NCBI GenBank assembly: GCA_947383145.1
Contig: CANDCH010000003.1
Coordinates: 62,001-126,000 of the forward strand
Source: an uncultured bacterium
GTDB taxonomy: Bacteria > Bacillota > Clostridia > Oscillospirales > Oscillospiraceae
Length of the DNA stretch: 64,000 nt
Reading direction: 5' to 3'
Under the pieces are notes generated by a model, which saw only the letters and a program-made list of their open reading frames with translations, did no database searches and was not told where the DNA came from. Position 1 is the first letter of the stretch. Every line of letters begins with the position of its first letter. Below, piece after piece: positions 8,406 through 16,508 of this stretch. A program made the translations under genes and the position numbers.

Positions 8406-9077
8406 TCAGCCATCTCCGTGGATTTCCAGGAAAAACCTTCTAAAATCCACCGGGCCCGGCCGTTCCATGTCCCGCGCAGCCTCCGCGGCGGTTTGGAAGA
8501 AGCGGTCGGGATAATAGAGGCTGTTTTCCAAAATGTCCGGCTCTTTTTTCAGGATCATGTGCGGGTAGCCCCAGAATCCGATTTCCCAGTAGTTCATCCA
8601 CCTCTCGCCAGATGGGTCAAATGAGCTGGGCGTCCTCGGACGTTCGATTTGCAGCTTCACGCAGCGGATCAGCCGGCCATCCGGGAACGCTGGTTCGGGG
8701 TCCTCCAGGTAGACCGCGTCCACTCGCACCTCGTCCATGGAAATATCGCTCTCCCACCTCCAGGCATTGTAGAACAGATACGTCTGAGGCCCATACTCCC
8801 AGACGCGCTTTCCCAGGCGCTTCACGCGGCTGAGCAGCGGCCTGGGCGCTTCAAACTGAAGCTGGACATTCCCCGGCCCCCGCCCGGAGAGGTATTCCTC
8901 CATCGCGGCAAGGCAGCGCTCCGCCTCCTCCCGGTTCCGGCCGGTGAGAGAGCGCTCGTAAAGCCGCCGGATATTTTCGGCGGTATCATAGTACTCAAGC
9001 TCAGAGTCGCAGAAGGACGGAACCGCGTAATCGGGCACCCGCACCTTGTAAAATTCATCGGGGCTGCTCATGTCCAT
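8406..9077 (-). CDS. Uncharacterised protein of orphan operon
   Basis: 223 residues, no membrane segment. Unrecognised. N-terminal half is charged and probably helical (NIRRLYERSLTGRNREEAER), C-terminal half has many aromatic residues (WMNYWEIGFWGYPHMILKK). The start is at 9075-9077 or six bases later; both follow GGAGG. It overlaps the preceding gene by 23 bases, which suggests coupled translation, and is followed by a 45-base gap before the phosphoesterase gene. Confidence 0.7.
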   Translation of the reverse strand: MDMSSPDEFYKVRVPDYAVPSFCDSELEYYDTAENIRRLYERSLTGRNREEAERCLAAMEEYLSGRGPGNVQLQFEAPRPLLSRVKRLGKRVWEYGPQTYLFYNAWRWESDISMDEVRVDAVYLEDPEPAFPDGRLIRCVKLQIERPRTPSSFDPSGERWMNYWEIGFWGYPHMILKKEPDILENSLYYPDRFFQTAAEAARDMERPGPVDFRRFFLEIHGDG

Positions 9078-9348
9078 TTTGCCTCCATTCTCTTGGCGTT
9101 TCTGAGAGCATGAATTCCATACAGGGGAGAAAATTCAAACTACCCGCCGAAGGCTCCGCAAGCCCCTCCTCCCCATAGAATTCCGAACAGACCGGCCCGA
9201 TGCCGTACAGGTAAAGCGGGTCAAAGGTGTGAGGAACCTGCTCGATGAAGCGGAAATTCCGATACTCCAGCGTCTCCTTCATGCAGATAGAAACCCGGTT
9301 GATCCGGGAGCAGTACCGGCGGATCACGCCAAATGTAATGGGCCGCAT
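9055..9348 (-). CDS. Small uncharacterised protein of orphan operon
   Basis: 97 residues beginning MRPITFGVIRRYC, preceded by AAGGAGG at ten bases. Contains FIEQVPHTFDPLYLYGIGP. No recognised family, no membrane segment. It sits 15 bases after one gene and overlaps the next by 23 bases, so it is a genuine operon member rather than a chance frame. Confidence 0.68.
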   Translation of the reverse strand: MRPITFGVIRRYCSRINRVSICMKETLEYRNFRFIEQVPHTFDPLYLYGIGPVCSEFYGEEGLAEPSAGSLNFLPCMEFMLSETPREWRQNGHEQPR

Positions 9349-9363
9349 AGAATATCGTCCTCC

Positions 9364-10062
9364 TTAATCCGCCGGTCCCCGCCAGAAGATGGTCTCCCTG
9401 TGGGGCTCCTCCTTCGGGCGGAGAAGGATATCCCCGACGCTCGCCCCACTCTCGTCTGCCCGGATCAGGACCCAGTCGTCAAAGCAATCAAATAGGGGCC
9501 TGTGACGGTCCCACAGGGTATACAGCGGCTGCTCCTCCTGAATAAGAGACTCATGAATTTTACGAAGCTCCTCTGGGTCAAACCCGCCGCTCCGCAGGCA
9601 TTCCGCGTAACGCCCGCTGAATATCTCGTCCAGCGCCAGGCGCTCCACCTTTCTCAGAAACGAAAACTCCAGCGAGCGCTCGTCTAGATTTTCCGCAATC
9701 AGCGTCAGCGGGAGCTTCAGCCGGAAGGGGCCGGGCTTTACATAGTACCAGGTCTGATCGGAATCGTAAAAATATCCATAGTCGATGAAGGCAATTCGGC
9801 TGAACATCCAGCGCTCAGAAGGGGACACCCAGTGGGGCATCCCGCTCGGCACGGTACAAATCCCTGACGCCTGCGCTTCGCTGTGGGGCTTCCACAGGTG
9901 CCGGAGCTGTCCCAGGCCAAACAGGTATTCCACCATATCCGGGGTGTTGTAGGAATCCAGCAGCCTTGCCCCGACGGTTTTAAAGTAGCCTCCGTTGCCG
10001 CTCCAGCCATGTTGGACATACTGATCAGACAGCCGTCTGGCAATCACGGAAACATCTCCCAT
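9364..10062 (-). CDS. Uncharacterised protein of orphan operon
   Basis: 232 residues from the ATG at 10060-10062, which follows AAAGGGGG; an upstream in-frame ATG at 10134 lies inside the preceding gene and is rejected. Unrecognised family; aromatic-rich (IDYGYFYDSDQTWYYVKPG) with a helical middle (SFLRKVERLALDEIFSGRYA) and a conserved-looking end (FDCFDDWVLIRADESGASVG). Starts 13 bases after the gene at 10076-11161. Confidence 0.72.
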   Translation of the reverse strand: MGDVSVIARRLSDQYVQHGWSGNGGYFKTVGARLLDSYNTPDMVEYLFGLGQLRHLWKPHSEAQASGICTVPSGMPHWVSPSERWMFSRIAFIDYGYFYDSDQTWYYVKPGPFRLKLPLTLIAENLDERSLEFSFLRKVERLALDEIFSGRYAECLRSGGFDPEELRKIHESLIQEEQPLYTLWDRHRPLFDCFDDWVLIRADESGASVGDILLRPKEEPHRETIFWRGPAD

Positions 10063-10075
10063 AACAGTTCCCCCT

Positions 10076-11161
10076 TTACGCTGGAAAATCCCCCGGCGGC
10101 TCCGGGGCGGCCTCTTCCTGTGCCGTCTGAACAATAGAGAACGGTTCCTGAGGCCCCTTGTCGTCCCCGTGACCCTCCGTGCGGGCCTCCTCAGGCGCTG
10201 CGCAGGGCTCGTCCCGAGCCTCCAGAAACGCCCGCAGCTTATCGCTGGCCAGGGGAACTGTTAGAGGACGCCTCTTTCCCTCTGGGGAGGCGTCCTCTTT
10301 CCGCTCGTCCGGCAGTCCGGGAAGCCGGACGGCGCACTGCTCCGCCATCCCCTGCGTCTGGGACTCCCGGAGCCCTTGGAGGCTGTAGACGGCAGGCTCG
10401 TCCCAATTGTAGCATTGGGGGGATCTCACCCGCTGCGCCACCCGCCCGTCCCGATAATCCGTCCGATTGAACCGCAGCGTGACCCGGTCCCCGCACTCCG
10501 CAGCGACGAAGATCTCATAGTCGGGATCCGGCTCTGGGGAATCCATCATCAGAATGCTATGATCCACGTTGACAATCAGATGCTGCACGACGGCGCAGCC
10601 GTCCAGGACGGTCTGGCCGTGTTCCCCATTGTACGCATCCGGCTCATTTCGGATGTTCAATCGCCGCCACGTGCCCTCCTCCCAGAGCTCCGCGCGCTCC
10701 AGGGGGTGTTTGTACCGGGAACTGAGCGTGAGCAGAACCTGCTTCTTTTCCCGCTGGGGCGCGTTCTCGTCCAGCCGGAGCATGGTCCCGGCGTATACCG
10801 TGAACTTGCCCAGGAAGGTGTCCACCCGCAGGGGGATCACCCCGAAATTGGCCACCGCGATGGGCTTCGCCGGCCCGGCGGTCTGCCGGATGTATCCGCT
10901 GGGACGGTCCCGGAGAAAGACATACGTCTCTTCCCCGGCCTGGACCTCCAAAACGTCCATGCCCGCGCTGTCGCGCCAGAACTGCGCGGCCAGATCCTGG
11001 GGTTGGCCGTCCCGCCACAGGAACACATAGGCGTTGCTGTGGGACCCGGAGTGGAGGCAGTTTGGTTGGCGGGGGTTCACAGTGCCGGTGTAAATGGCCA
11101 GCTCGCCCTCCTGGACGCCCGCTTGCGGCATCTCCCTCTCCGTGTAGCTGAAATAAGTCAT
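10076..11161 (-). CDS. Uncharacterised beta-rich protein of orphan operon
   Basis: 361 residues. Contains at least one copy of the motif shared across this operon, VANFGVIPLRVDTFLGKF, followed by TVYAGTMLRLDE. The last ~80 residues are charged and low-complexity (LPGLPDERKEDASPEGKRR; EEAAPEPPGDFPA), probably disordered. No signal peptide. Its ATG overlaps the stop of the preceding gene by four bases (ATGA), which indicates translational coupling. Function unknown. Confidence 0.73.
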   Translation of the reverse strand: MTYFSYTEREMPQAGVQEGELAIYTGTVNPRQPNCLHSGSHSNAYVFLWRDGQPQDLAAQFWRDSAGMDVLEVQAGEETYVFLRDRPSGYIRQTAGPAKPIAVANFGVIPLRVDTFLGKFTVYAGTMLRLDENAPQREKKQVLLTLSSRYKHPLERAELWEEGTWRRLNIRNEPDAYNGEHGQTVLDGCAVVQHLIVNVDHSILMMDSPEPDPDYEIFVAAECGDRVTLRFNRTDYRDGRVAQRVRSPQCYNWDEPAVYSLQGLRESQTQGMAEQCAVRLPGLPDERKEDASPEGKRRPLTVPLASDKLRAFLEARDEPCAAPEEARTEGHGDDKGPQEPFSIVQTAQEEAAPEPPGDFPA

Positions 11162-12009
11162 ACGCCCTCCTCCTCTCCGTATGCGCCCAATTCCTCTATG
11201 CTGTATATCTGGTTATCGGCGGGAACCTCCGCCGTCCGCCCCCCCGGCCCGGTCAGGGGGAGGGGCGTTTTTCCTTTATTGCGGACAAACCACCGGCTGA
11301 CGCCATAGCCCTTGATGTCCAAAAGCTCCAGCCGGGGCTGGTCCAGGAAGTAGCCGGAGCAGGATTCCAGCACGCCCAGGCAGTCATCGCCGCAGAAAAC
11401 AGGGCAGATGTGGCTGTCGATCCGGGTTCCAGGCGACAGGCAGTCCAGCCCGCCCCGATGCCAGGGGCCCTCTCCGTATTTAACGTGCGCCGCGCTGACC
11501 TGGAAATCCAGCGGATTGCCGCCCAGGTCCAGCAGAACCTGGGTGGGAGCGATTCGCGCCGGGGTATTTGACGGGACAAGCGCCTCCGTATATCCGGCGC
11601 AGACGCGGTAGGTCATGCCGTCCGGCGTCTGGAAGCGCAGGGAGCGGTCCCCTCCGTTGCGGATCCATATGGTGCCGTCCCCCGTTGCCGTGACCGTGAA
11701 AAAATTGCTGTTGGGATTTCCGTTCCGGCGCAAGCTACAGCCCCGTTTCCGATAGTTCTCCAGTTCCTCGCTCCGCTGCCCCAAGGGACGGGAGATGAGG
11801 GCGCTATCACAGCAGCGTTCGGACTGCACCGACAGCAGCATTCCGCCGCTCAGCTCCACCATGGAAGCATCCAGTTCCTCGAATCCCGCCTCCGTTTTGA
11901 TGGCGGCCCGCTTCAGCGGCAGCTCCCCCGGCTTGAACTCCCCAAAGACCAGGCACAGGTCGTCCTGCCGCGCCTCCGGGAAGGATACTTTACAGCTTTG
12001 AAGCTCCAT
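11158..12009 (-). CDS. Uncharacterised beta-rich protein with two motif copies
   Basis: 283 residues from the ATG at 12007-12009, which overlaps the stop of the preceding gene (TAATG); longer in-frame starts would lie inside that gene and encode Gly/Pro-rich frame shadow. Two copies of the shared motif are visible: IWIRNGGDRSLRFQTPDG and WFVRNKGKTPLPLTGPGG. Cysteines are frequent (RCCDSAL, CPVFCGDDCLGVLESCSG), so disulfides or metal binding are possible. Family and function unknown. Confidence 0.75.
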   Translation of the reverse strand: MELQSCKVSFPEARQDDLCLVFGEFKPGELPLKRAAIKTEAGFEELDASMVELSGGMLLSVQSERCCDSALISRPLGQRSEELENYRKRGCSLRRNGNPNSNFFTVTATGDGTIWIRNGGDRSLRFQTPDGMTYRVCAGYTEALVPSNTPARIAPTQVLLDLGGNPLDFQVSAAHVKYGEGPWHRGGLDCLSPGTRIDSHICPVFCGDDCLGVLESCSGYFLDQPRLELLDIKGYGVSRWFVRNKGKTPLPLTGPGGRTAEVPADNQIYSIEELGAYGEEEGV

Positions 12010-12551
12010 TATGCCTGCCCTCCCTTTTCCCGCGCCTGACGGCGCGCCTCCTCCACTTCCGCGTGCCGGCGGCGCGCTTCCTCCACCCCCTTCAGGACCT
12101 CCGGGCTCTTGAGGTACTCCGCCCAGAAGCTCTGGAGCTCCGGACTGTCGGGGTCCAGCTCCTGAATGGTTGTGTACTCCCCGGGGGCGAGCCATTCCCC
12201 GTCCACTGTCAACGGCTCTTCGCCGCTGTTGTAGAACACGGCGCAAGGGAAGTTCAAATCCTCATGGTGCACGCGGATGCCGTTGGGGCGGCGGTCCCTG
12301 GAGCTGGGCCGGGTCTCGTGGAAGGCCACAAGGTCGATCCCGTCCTCGGACATTCGGACCACAGCCTCGTCCGCCCGGTCGCCGTCGCTGGTGGTCTCAT
12401 AGAAGATCTCCCGCAAGCCGTCCCCGGCGGTCCAAAGGAAGGCGCCCGCCAGCATGGAGTCGTACCCCCGGTCCAGGCAGACGACGATCTTTTCCCGGGA
12501 CATAAGCTCAGGGTCGCTCTGGATGGCGCCGGTCATTTTCTTGATGTTCAT
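12009..12551 (-). CDS. Uncharacterised protein, first gene of orphan operon
   Basis: 180 residues. Its central part (REIFYETTSDGDRADEAVV; CAVFYNSGEEPLTVDGEWL then APGEYTTI) is clearly related to the divergent gene at 13018-13416 (ILWNRGRRALAVDGEPLSPG). The C-terminal 35 residues are a charged helix (KGVEEARRRHAEVEEARRQA). No signal peptide. It follows a ~230-base leader with a terminator-like hairpin and a strong promoter at 12786-12814. Function unknown. Confidence 0.75.
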   Translation of the reverse strand: MNIKKMTGAIQSDPELMSREKIVVCLDRGYDSMLAGAFLWTAGDGLREIFYETTSDGDRADEAVVRMSEDGIDLVAFHETRPSSRDRRPNGIRVHHEDLNFPCAVFYNSGEEPLTVDGEWLAPGEYTTIQELDPDSPELQSFWAEYLKSPEVLKGVEEARRRHAEVEEARRQAREKGGQA

Positions 12552-12614
12552 GATGATTCCGCCTTTCCGTTTTTATATGTTTGAGAAGCCTGTCCTGTCG
12601 CAATTTCAATTGAA

Positions 12615-12655
12615 AAGCCTGTTCTCCGAAACGTAATTTCCGAAAAACAGGCAGA
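12615..12655 (-). terminator. Terminator-like hairpin in leader of orphan operon
   Basis: On the reverse strand GCCTGTT and AACAGGC close a stem that is followed by TTTT, between the operon promoter (12786-12814) and the first start codon at 12551. It could act as an attenuator or make a short RNA. Confidence 0.45.
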
Positions 12656-12785
12656 AAAAAAGGCGCAACAACAGAACCCTTCCGTGACCCGCTCAGAAAT
12701 CACATCGGTTCCGCCGCATTCGCCTGACAGAACAAACTATTCGGTTTTCAGCTGAAGTCCAGCAACGGACGCTTCCTATTTTCAG

Positions 12786-12814
12786 ACTATAACACCAATC
12801 GGCCCTTCTGTCAA
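12786..12814 (-). promoter_or_regulatory. Promoter of the nine-gene orphan operon
   Basis: Reverse strand TTGACA (12809-12814), exactly 17 bases, TATAGT (12786-12791). A near-consensus sigma-A promoter. Confidence 0.75.
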
Positions 12815-12882
12815 GGGGATGTTCAAAAATTCTTCCGATTTTTCTGAGCCGCTTTCCGGCAGCCGTCCTACGGAAGTTTTCC

Positions 12883-12911
12883 TTGACAGCTCCGCTTCCC
12901 AGTGATATTCT
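12883..12911 (+). promoter_or_regulatory. Promoter of the divergent small gene
   Basis: TTGACA (12883-12888), exactly 17 bases, TATTCT (12906-12911), about 105 bases before the start codon at 13018. Confidence 0.72.
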
Positions 12912-12951
12912 TGTGGCAACAGGCAAAGGCGATTCATTTGGTCAGGCTCAG

Positions 12952-12996
12952 GCGGCCACGATTCTCCCTCAGCGGAGGCATCGTGGCCGCCTTTAT
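12952..12996 (+). terminator. Terminator-like hairpin in leader of the small gene
   Basis: GGCGGCCACGAT and ATCGTGGCCGCC are perfect 12-base arms around a ~17-base loop, followed by TTTATTTTG. It stands between the promoter at 12883 and the start at 13018, mirroring the leader hairpin on the other side. Confidence 0.6.
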
Positions 12997-13017
12997 TTTG
13001 TGAAAGGGGAATCGGAA

Positions 13018-13416
13018 ATGGAAACGGCGCGTGAGAATTTTTTCAGGGACAATCCGGAGGGGGCCGTCGTCGCGGCTCTGGACAGCCGGGAGGAGGGGCT
13101 CCTGTTCGGCGCGGTGGAGCTGCGGGCCGGGAGGAAGGCGTGGCTGGACTACGAATTGGAATCCAGTCCGGATGGCGATACGGTCTCTCTTTACCGGGAG
13201 GCGGAGGACGCGCCTGTGCTGGAATACCACGCCAATGGGCGGCGGGTGGACACCGTGACGGCCCCGGACCGGCTGCTGATTCTCTGGAACCGGGGCCGGC
13301 GCGCGCTGGCCGTGGACGGAGAGCCGCTTTCGCCGGGGGAGATAACCTCCAGCGTCCCCCAAAACGCCGCCCCTTGGCTGCTCCGGTTTGCCGCATGGCT
13401 GCCGGATTGGGAGTGA
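13018..13416 (+). CDS. Small protein related to the first gene of the orphan operon
   Basis: 132 residues from the ATG at 13018, preceded by AAAGGGG; an upstream in-frame start would run through the promoter and hairpin. It shares the segment ILWNRGRRALAVDGEPLSPG with the divergent 12009-12551 protein (VFYNSGEEPLTVDGEWLAPG), so the two are paralogues. No signal peptide or membrane segment. It ends five bases before the convergent membrane-protein gene. Function unknown; shared regulation with the divergent operon is inferred from the matching leader design. Confidence 0.72.
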   Translation: METARENFFRDNPEGAVVAALDSREEGLLFGAVELRAGRKAWLDYELESSPDGDTVSLYREAEDAPVLEYHANGRRVDTVTAPDRLLILWNRGRRALAVDGEPLSPGEITSSVPQNAAPWLLRFAAWLPDWE

Positions 13417-13420
13417 CGCC

Positions 13421-14500
13421 TTATTTGCCGGAGCCAGAGAGATTCAACTTTTTCAGACCTTTGAAGTCCCTCCAGTGCTCCTCTGCCCAGGCCCGGCGTC
13501 TGGCGTCTTCGCGTTTCACCCATTCATTTCCCCGCGCAGAGGCGTCATGAATGGCGTCCTGAATCCCTTGCGGCAGGACGTTTACCACCGCGGTTGCCGC
13601 TTTTTCGCCCAGCTTGGCCGCAAGCCACGTCACAAAGAAGGATGCCGCGATCCGCACCACGCCGATGGCGTCCAGCACCTGCCAGGCCACGTCCAACGGC
13701 CCAAGCTCGTTTTTTCCCAACCATGTCATAACAAAGCTGTAAGCCAGCAGCGCCAGTAAAAACAGCGCCAGGGAAACCGGATTATACGCAAACGTATGAA
13801 CCGTTGTTTTGTTGAAAAAGTCCACCGTGGCCTTCCCCAGCCGCCCCGGCAGGCTCTGGGAGTCTATTCCGCCCTCCCGCTCTGCCGCAGGGCGGATGTT
13901 CAGCTTTTCTGCCATCAGGTCAAAAAAGGGCATTTTTACCAGAAGATTCTGCAAAAATCCAAAAAGGATGGAAAAAAATAAGGTGTTGATGGCGACATAT
14001 TGGACCGCCGCAATCACTGTGCCTGCGGCGGCCATGACGATTCCGCCTCCGTTTTCCGCCTCGAATTTGACCGCCACCCGAAGAAAGACCACCGCCTGAC
14101 TGAGCTTCCCCAGGAGCGTGCCGTCGCTTCCCTCTGCCAGAGCATCCACTCCGGCGGGAAACAGGCCGTCCATCAGGCGGTTATAGCCCGAGATGAGCAA
14201 AAACAGCACCCCTGCCGAGCATAAAACATCCACGAGGCCCTCAATGCCATGCCGTATATTTTCCTTCACCGCATGCTTCTGAGAGCGCGGAAGGCAGGTA
14301 TCCAATATCTTTCCGACAATCGTTCTGTAAAGCTTGAAGCATCCAAATCCCATAAAGGACAGAAAGCGAAAGCAAGCCCTCCAAATGCCGCTTTCCGACA
14401 TATCCGCCATATCCTGTCCCGTCCAATAGGGCACATTGAAGAAAAACAGAAAAAAAGAAGCCGCTAAGGACAGAAAAAATGCAATGCCGTTTAAAATCAT
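13421..14500 (-). CDS. Multi-pass membrane protein, uncharacterised
   Basis: 359 residues from the ATG at 14498-14500, preceded by AGAGAGGG; a longer frame upstream has no coding character. About six hydrophobic segments are visible (ILNGIAFFLSLAASFFLFFF at the N-terminus, DVLCSAGVLFLLISGYN, GGGIVMAAAGTVIAAVQYVA, LALFLLALLAYSFVMTWLG, and others). The C-terminal ~55 residues are charged and cytoplasmic-looking (EWVKREDARRRAWAEEHWRD). Family not recognised. Its own promoter lies at 14553-14581. Convergent with the small gene ending at 13416. Confidence 0.72.
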   Translation of the reverse strand: MILNGIAFFLSLAASFFLFFFNVPYWTGQDMADMSESGIWRACFRFLSFMGFGCFKLYRTIVGKILDTCLPRSQKHAVKENIRHGIEGLVDVLCSAGVLFLLISGYNRLMDGLFPAGVDALAEGSDGTLLGKLSQAVVFLRVAVKFEAENGGGIVMAAAGTVIAAVQYVAINTLFFSILFGFLQNLLVKMPFFDLMAEKLNIRPAAEREGGIDSQSLPGRLGKATVDFFNKTTVHTFAYNPVSLALFLLALLAYSFVMTWLGKNELGPLDVAWQVLDAIGVVRIAASFFVTWLAAKLGEKAATAVVNVLPQGIQDAIHDASARGNEWVKREDARRRAWAEEHWRDFKGLKKLNLSGSGK

Positions 14501-14552
14501 ATCATGCCGCCCTCTCTCATATTGCGACAGGCTTCGCGCCGTCTTGCGTTTC

Positions 14553-14581
14553 AAGGTAGCATGTAATGGAGGAAAAGTCAA
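14553..14581 (-). promoter_or_regulatory. Probable promoter of the membrane protein gene
   Basis: Reverse strand TTGACT (14576-14581), 17 bases, TACCTT (14553-14558), about 50 bases before the start codon. Confidence 0.5.
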
Positions 14582-14631
14582 GAGTCGGCGGCGCAGAGCA
14601 GAACGGCTGCCCAGTTCCCGAAAAAATACAT

Positions 14632-14660
14632 TTGCAAATAAGCTCAGCGGAGTATATACT
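14632..14660 (+). promoter_or_regulatory. Promoter of the teichoic-acid/choline operon
   Basis: TTGCAA (14632-14637), 17 bases, TATACT (14655-14660), 70 bases before the first gene. The seven following genes overlap or are separated by under 35 bases, so this may drive the whole locus. Confidence 0.68.
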
Positions 14661-14729
14661 ATTGGCTTGGATTTGAGCGCCGGCGCATTCTGACGGATTC
14701 CGCCGGCGGCTTCGCAGAGGGGATTGGAA

Positions 14730-16481
14730 ATGGAAAGCATCAGAGAAAAGCTGCGGGCGCTTTGGGAGGACAGGCGAAGCTGGAGGGTCCGGCTGCCGCT
14801 GGCTCTCCTGCTCCCGTTCACCTTCGCGTTCACCTTCATCCTGTTTGGGCCGTGTGAACTCTACATACAAAATATGCAGGAGATGCCCTTTCCCTTTCTC
14901 ACCCTGGTCCCGGCCCTGCTGCTGGCGGGGGGCTGCGTATCCGCCGTCCTGCTGCTGGTTCTGCTCCTGCTGCGGGGCAAGGCCTTCAACCTGGCGGCCT
15001 CCCTCCTGTTTGCCGGGACGCTGGCGGGCTACCTCCAGGGAAACTTCTGGAACATCGGCCACGGCGCCCTGGACGGCAGCGCCGTCAGCTGGACCTCCTA
15101 CAAACTCCCCATGCTGCAAAACTGTCTGATCTGGCTTCTGGTTTTCGGGGCGGTGTTCCTCCTGCTGTACCTGAGCCGGAGGGCCTGGACCCGCGGGATC
15201 GAGTTGGCCTGCGCCGTCCTGATCGGCGCGCAGGCCGCCGCCCTTCTCGTGCTGCTGGTCCAGGCCGGCCCCGGCCGGGTGTTCCGGGTGGGGCAGGAAA
15301 AGACCTACGTCTCCCGGGACGGCATCTACGAGGTGGCTCCCGAGAACAACGTCATCGTGTTCCTGCTGGACCGGCTGGACAACCGCTTCACCGACGAGGC
15401 GCTGGAGCTCCACCCGGAGTGGCGGGAGCGGCTGGGCGGCTTCACCTATTACCACGACTTCACCGGCAGCTATATCAACACCCGCCCCGCCATCACCTAC
15501 TTTCTGACCGGCGTGACCCACGACTACACCGTTCCCTGGGAGGGCTACTTCCGGCGGGCCTGGTCGGAGCCGGTCTACCAGCTGCTTTCGGACATCCACG
15601 CCGCCGGGTACAAAACCAGGGTCTACACCGACTGCGCCTATGTGTTCGGCGAGGCGGAGTATGTGGAGGGCTTCGTGGACAACATCCACCGGGACGTCCA
15701 GACGGTCCACCACCGGCTGATGCTGGAAAAAATGCTGGCGCTGTCCGCCTACCGCTATGTGCCGGAGGCCCTCAAGCCCTACTTTCAGATGTACTCCGGG
15801 GAGCTGGGGGACGTGGTGTCCGTCCACGGAAAGGGGGGCGGCATGGAGAACAACCTGTTCACCGTGGACGACGTGGCCTTCTGGCAGGGCTACCGGGAGC
15901 GGGGGCTCACCGTGGACCCGGACGCCCCGGGGGCATTCCAGTTCTACCACTTTGAGGGGGCCCACTCTCCCTATGTGATGGACGCCGACGCCCGGCCGGT
16001 GGAGGGCGGCACCCGGAACGGCCAGATCGCGGGCAATATGGAGATGATTTTCCGCTACCTGGACGAGCTGGAGGAAAAGGGACTCTTTGAGGACGCCACC
16101 ATCGTCATCACCACCGACCACGCCCGTCCCCCCGGGGAGGCGGGCGACATGAGCGACGTGTGCGGCAGCCGGGTGGCCACCCTGATGGTCAAGCCCGCCG
16201 GAACCGGCAGGGCCGGGTCCCTCCGGCTGTCCGGCAAGCAGGTGTGCCAGGACAACCTGCGGGCATCCATCGCCGCCTGGTGCGGGCTGGACCCCGCCGG
16301 CTACGGCCGCACCCTCGAGTCCATCGGCGAGGACGAGCAGACCACCCGGTATCTCTGGGTCCGCGGGGAGCACGGCTCCGTGGTGGACAAGATATTCACC
16401 TTCCGCGTCGTCGGGGACGCCAACGACTTCTCCAACTGGGAGCTGGTCCGCGAGGACACCATGGACTACATCGGACTGTAG
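14730..16481 (+). CDS. LTA-synthase-like membrane protein (alkaline phosphatase/sulfatase fold)
   Basis: 583 residues. Four to five membrane helices fill residues ~18-180, followed by an extracellular domain of the alkaline-phosphatase superfamily from about 190. Likely catalytic and metal-binding segments are NNVIVFLLDRLDN, a nucleophile region YINTRPAITYFLTG, FYHFEGAHSPY and ATIVITTDHARPP. This layout matches lipoteichoic acid synthase and other phosphoglycerol or phosphoethanolamine transferases, which move a headgroup from a lipid to a surface polymer. Start at the ATG 14730 (GAGGGG seven bases before) rather than the TTG at 14724. First gene of the choline/teichoic acid locus. The exact donor is not deducible. 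Confidence 0.85.
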   Translation: MESIREKLRALWEDRRSWRVRLPLALLLPFTFAFTFILFGPCELYIQNMQEMPFPFLTLVPALLLAGGCVSAVLLLVLLLLRGKAFNLAASLLFAGTLAGYLQGNFWNIGHGALDGSAVSWTSYKLPMLQNCLIWLLVFGAVFLLLYLSRRAWTRGIELACAVLIGAQAAALLVLLVQAGPGRVFRVGQEKTYVSRDGIYEVAPENNVIVFLLDRLDNRFTDEALELHPEWRERLGGFTYYHDFTGSYINTRPAITYFLTGVTHDYTVPWEGYFRRAWSEPVYQLLSDIHAAGYKTRVYTDCAYVFGEAEYVEGFVDNIHRDVQTVHHRLMLEKMLALSAYRYVPEALKPYFQMYSGELGDVVSVHGKGGGMENNLFTVDDVAFWQGYRERGLTVDPDAPGAFQFYHFEGAHSPYVMDADARPVEGGTRNGQIAGNMEMIFRYLDELEEKGLFEDATIVITTDHARPPGEAGDMSDVCGSRVATLMVKPAGTGRAGSLRLSGKQVCQDNLRASIAAWCGLDPAGYGRTLESIGEDEQTTRYLWVRGEHGSVVDKIFTFRVVGDANDFSNWELVREDTMDYIGL

Positions 16482-16508
16482 CCATCACCGCAAAGGGGGT
16501 TTTCCGCC

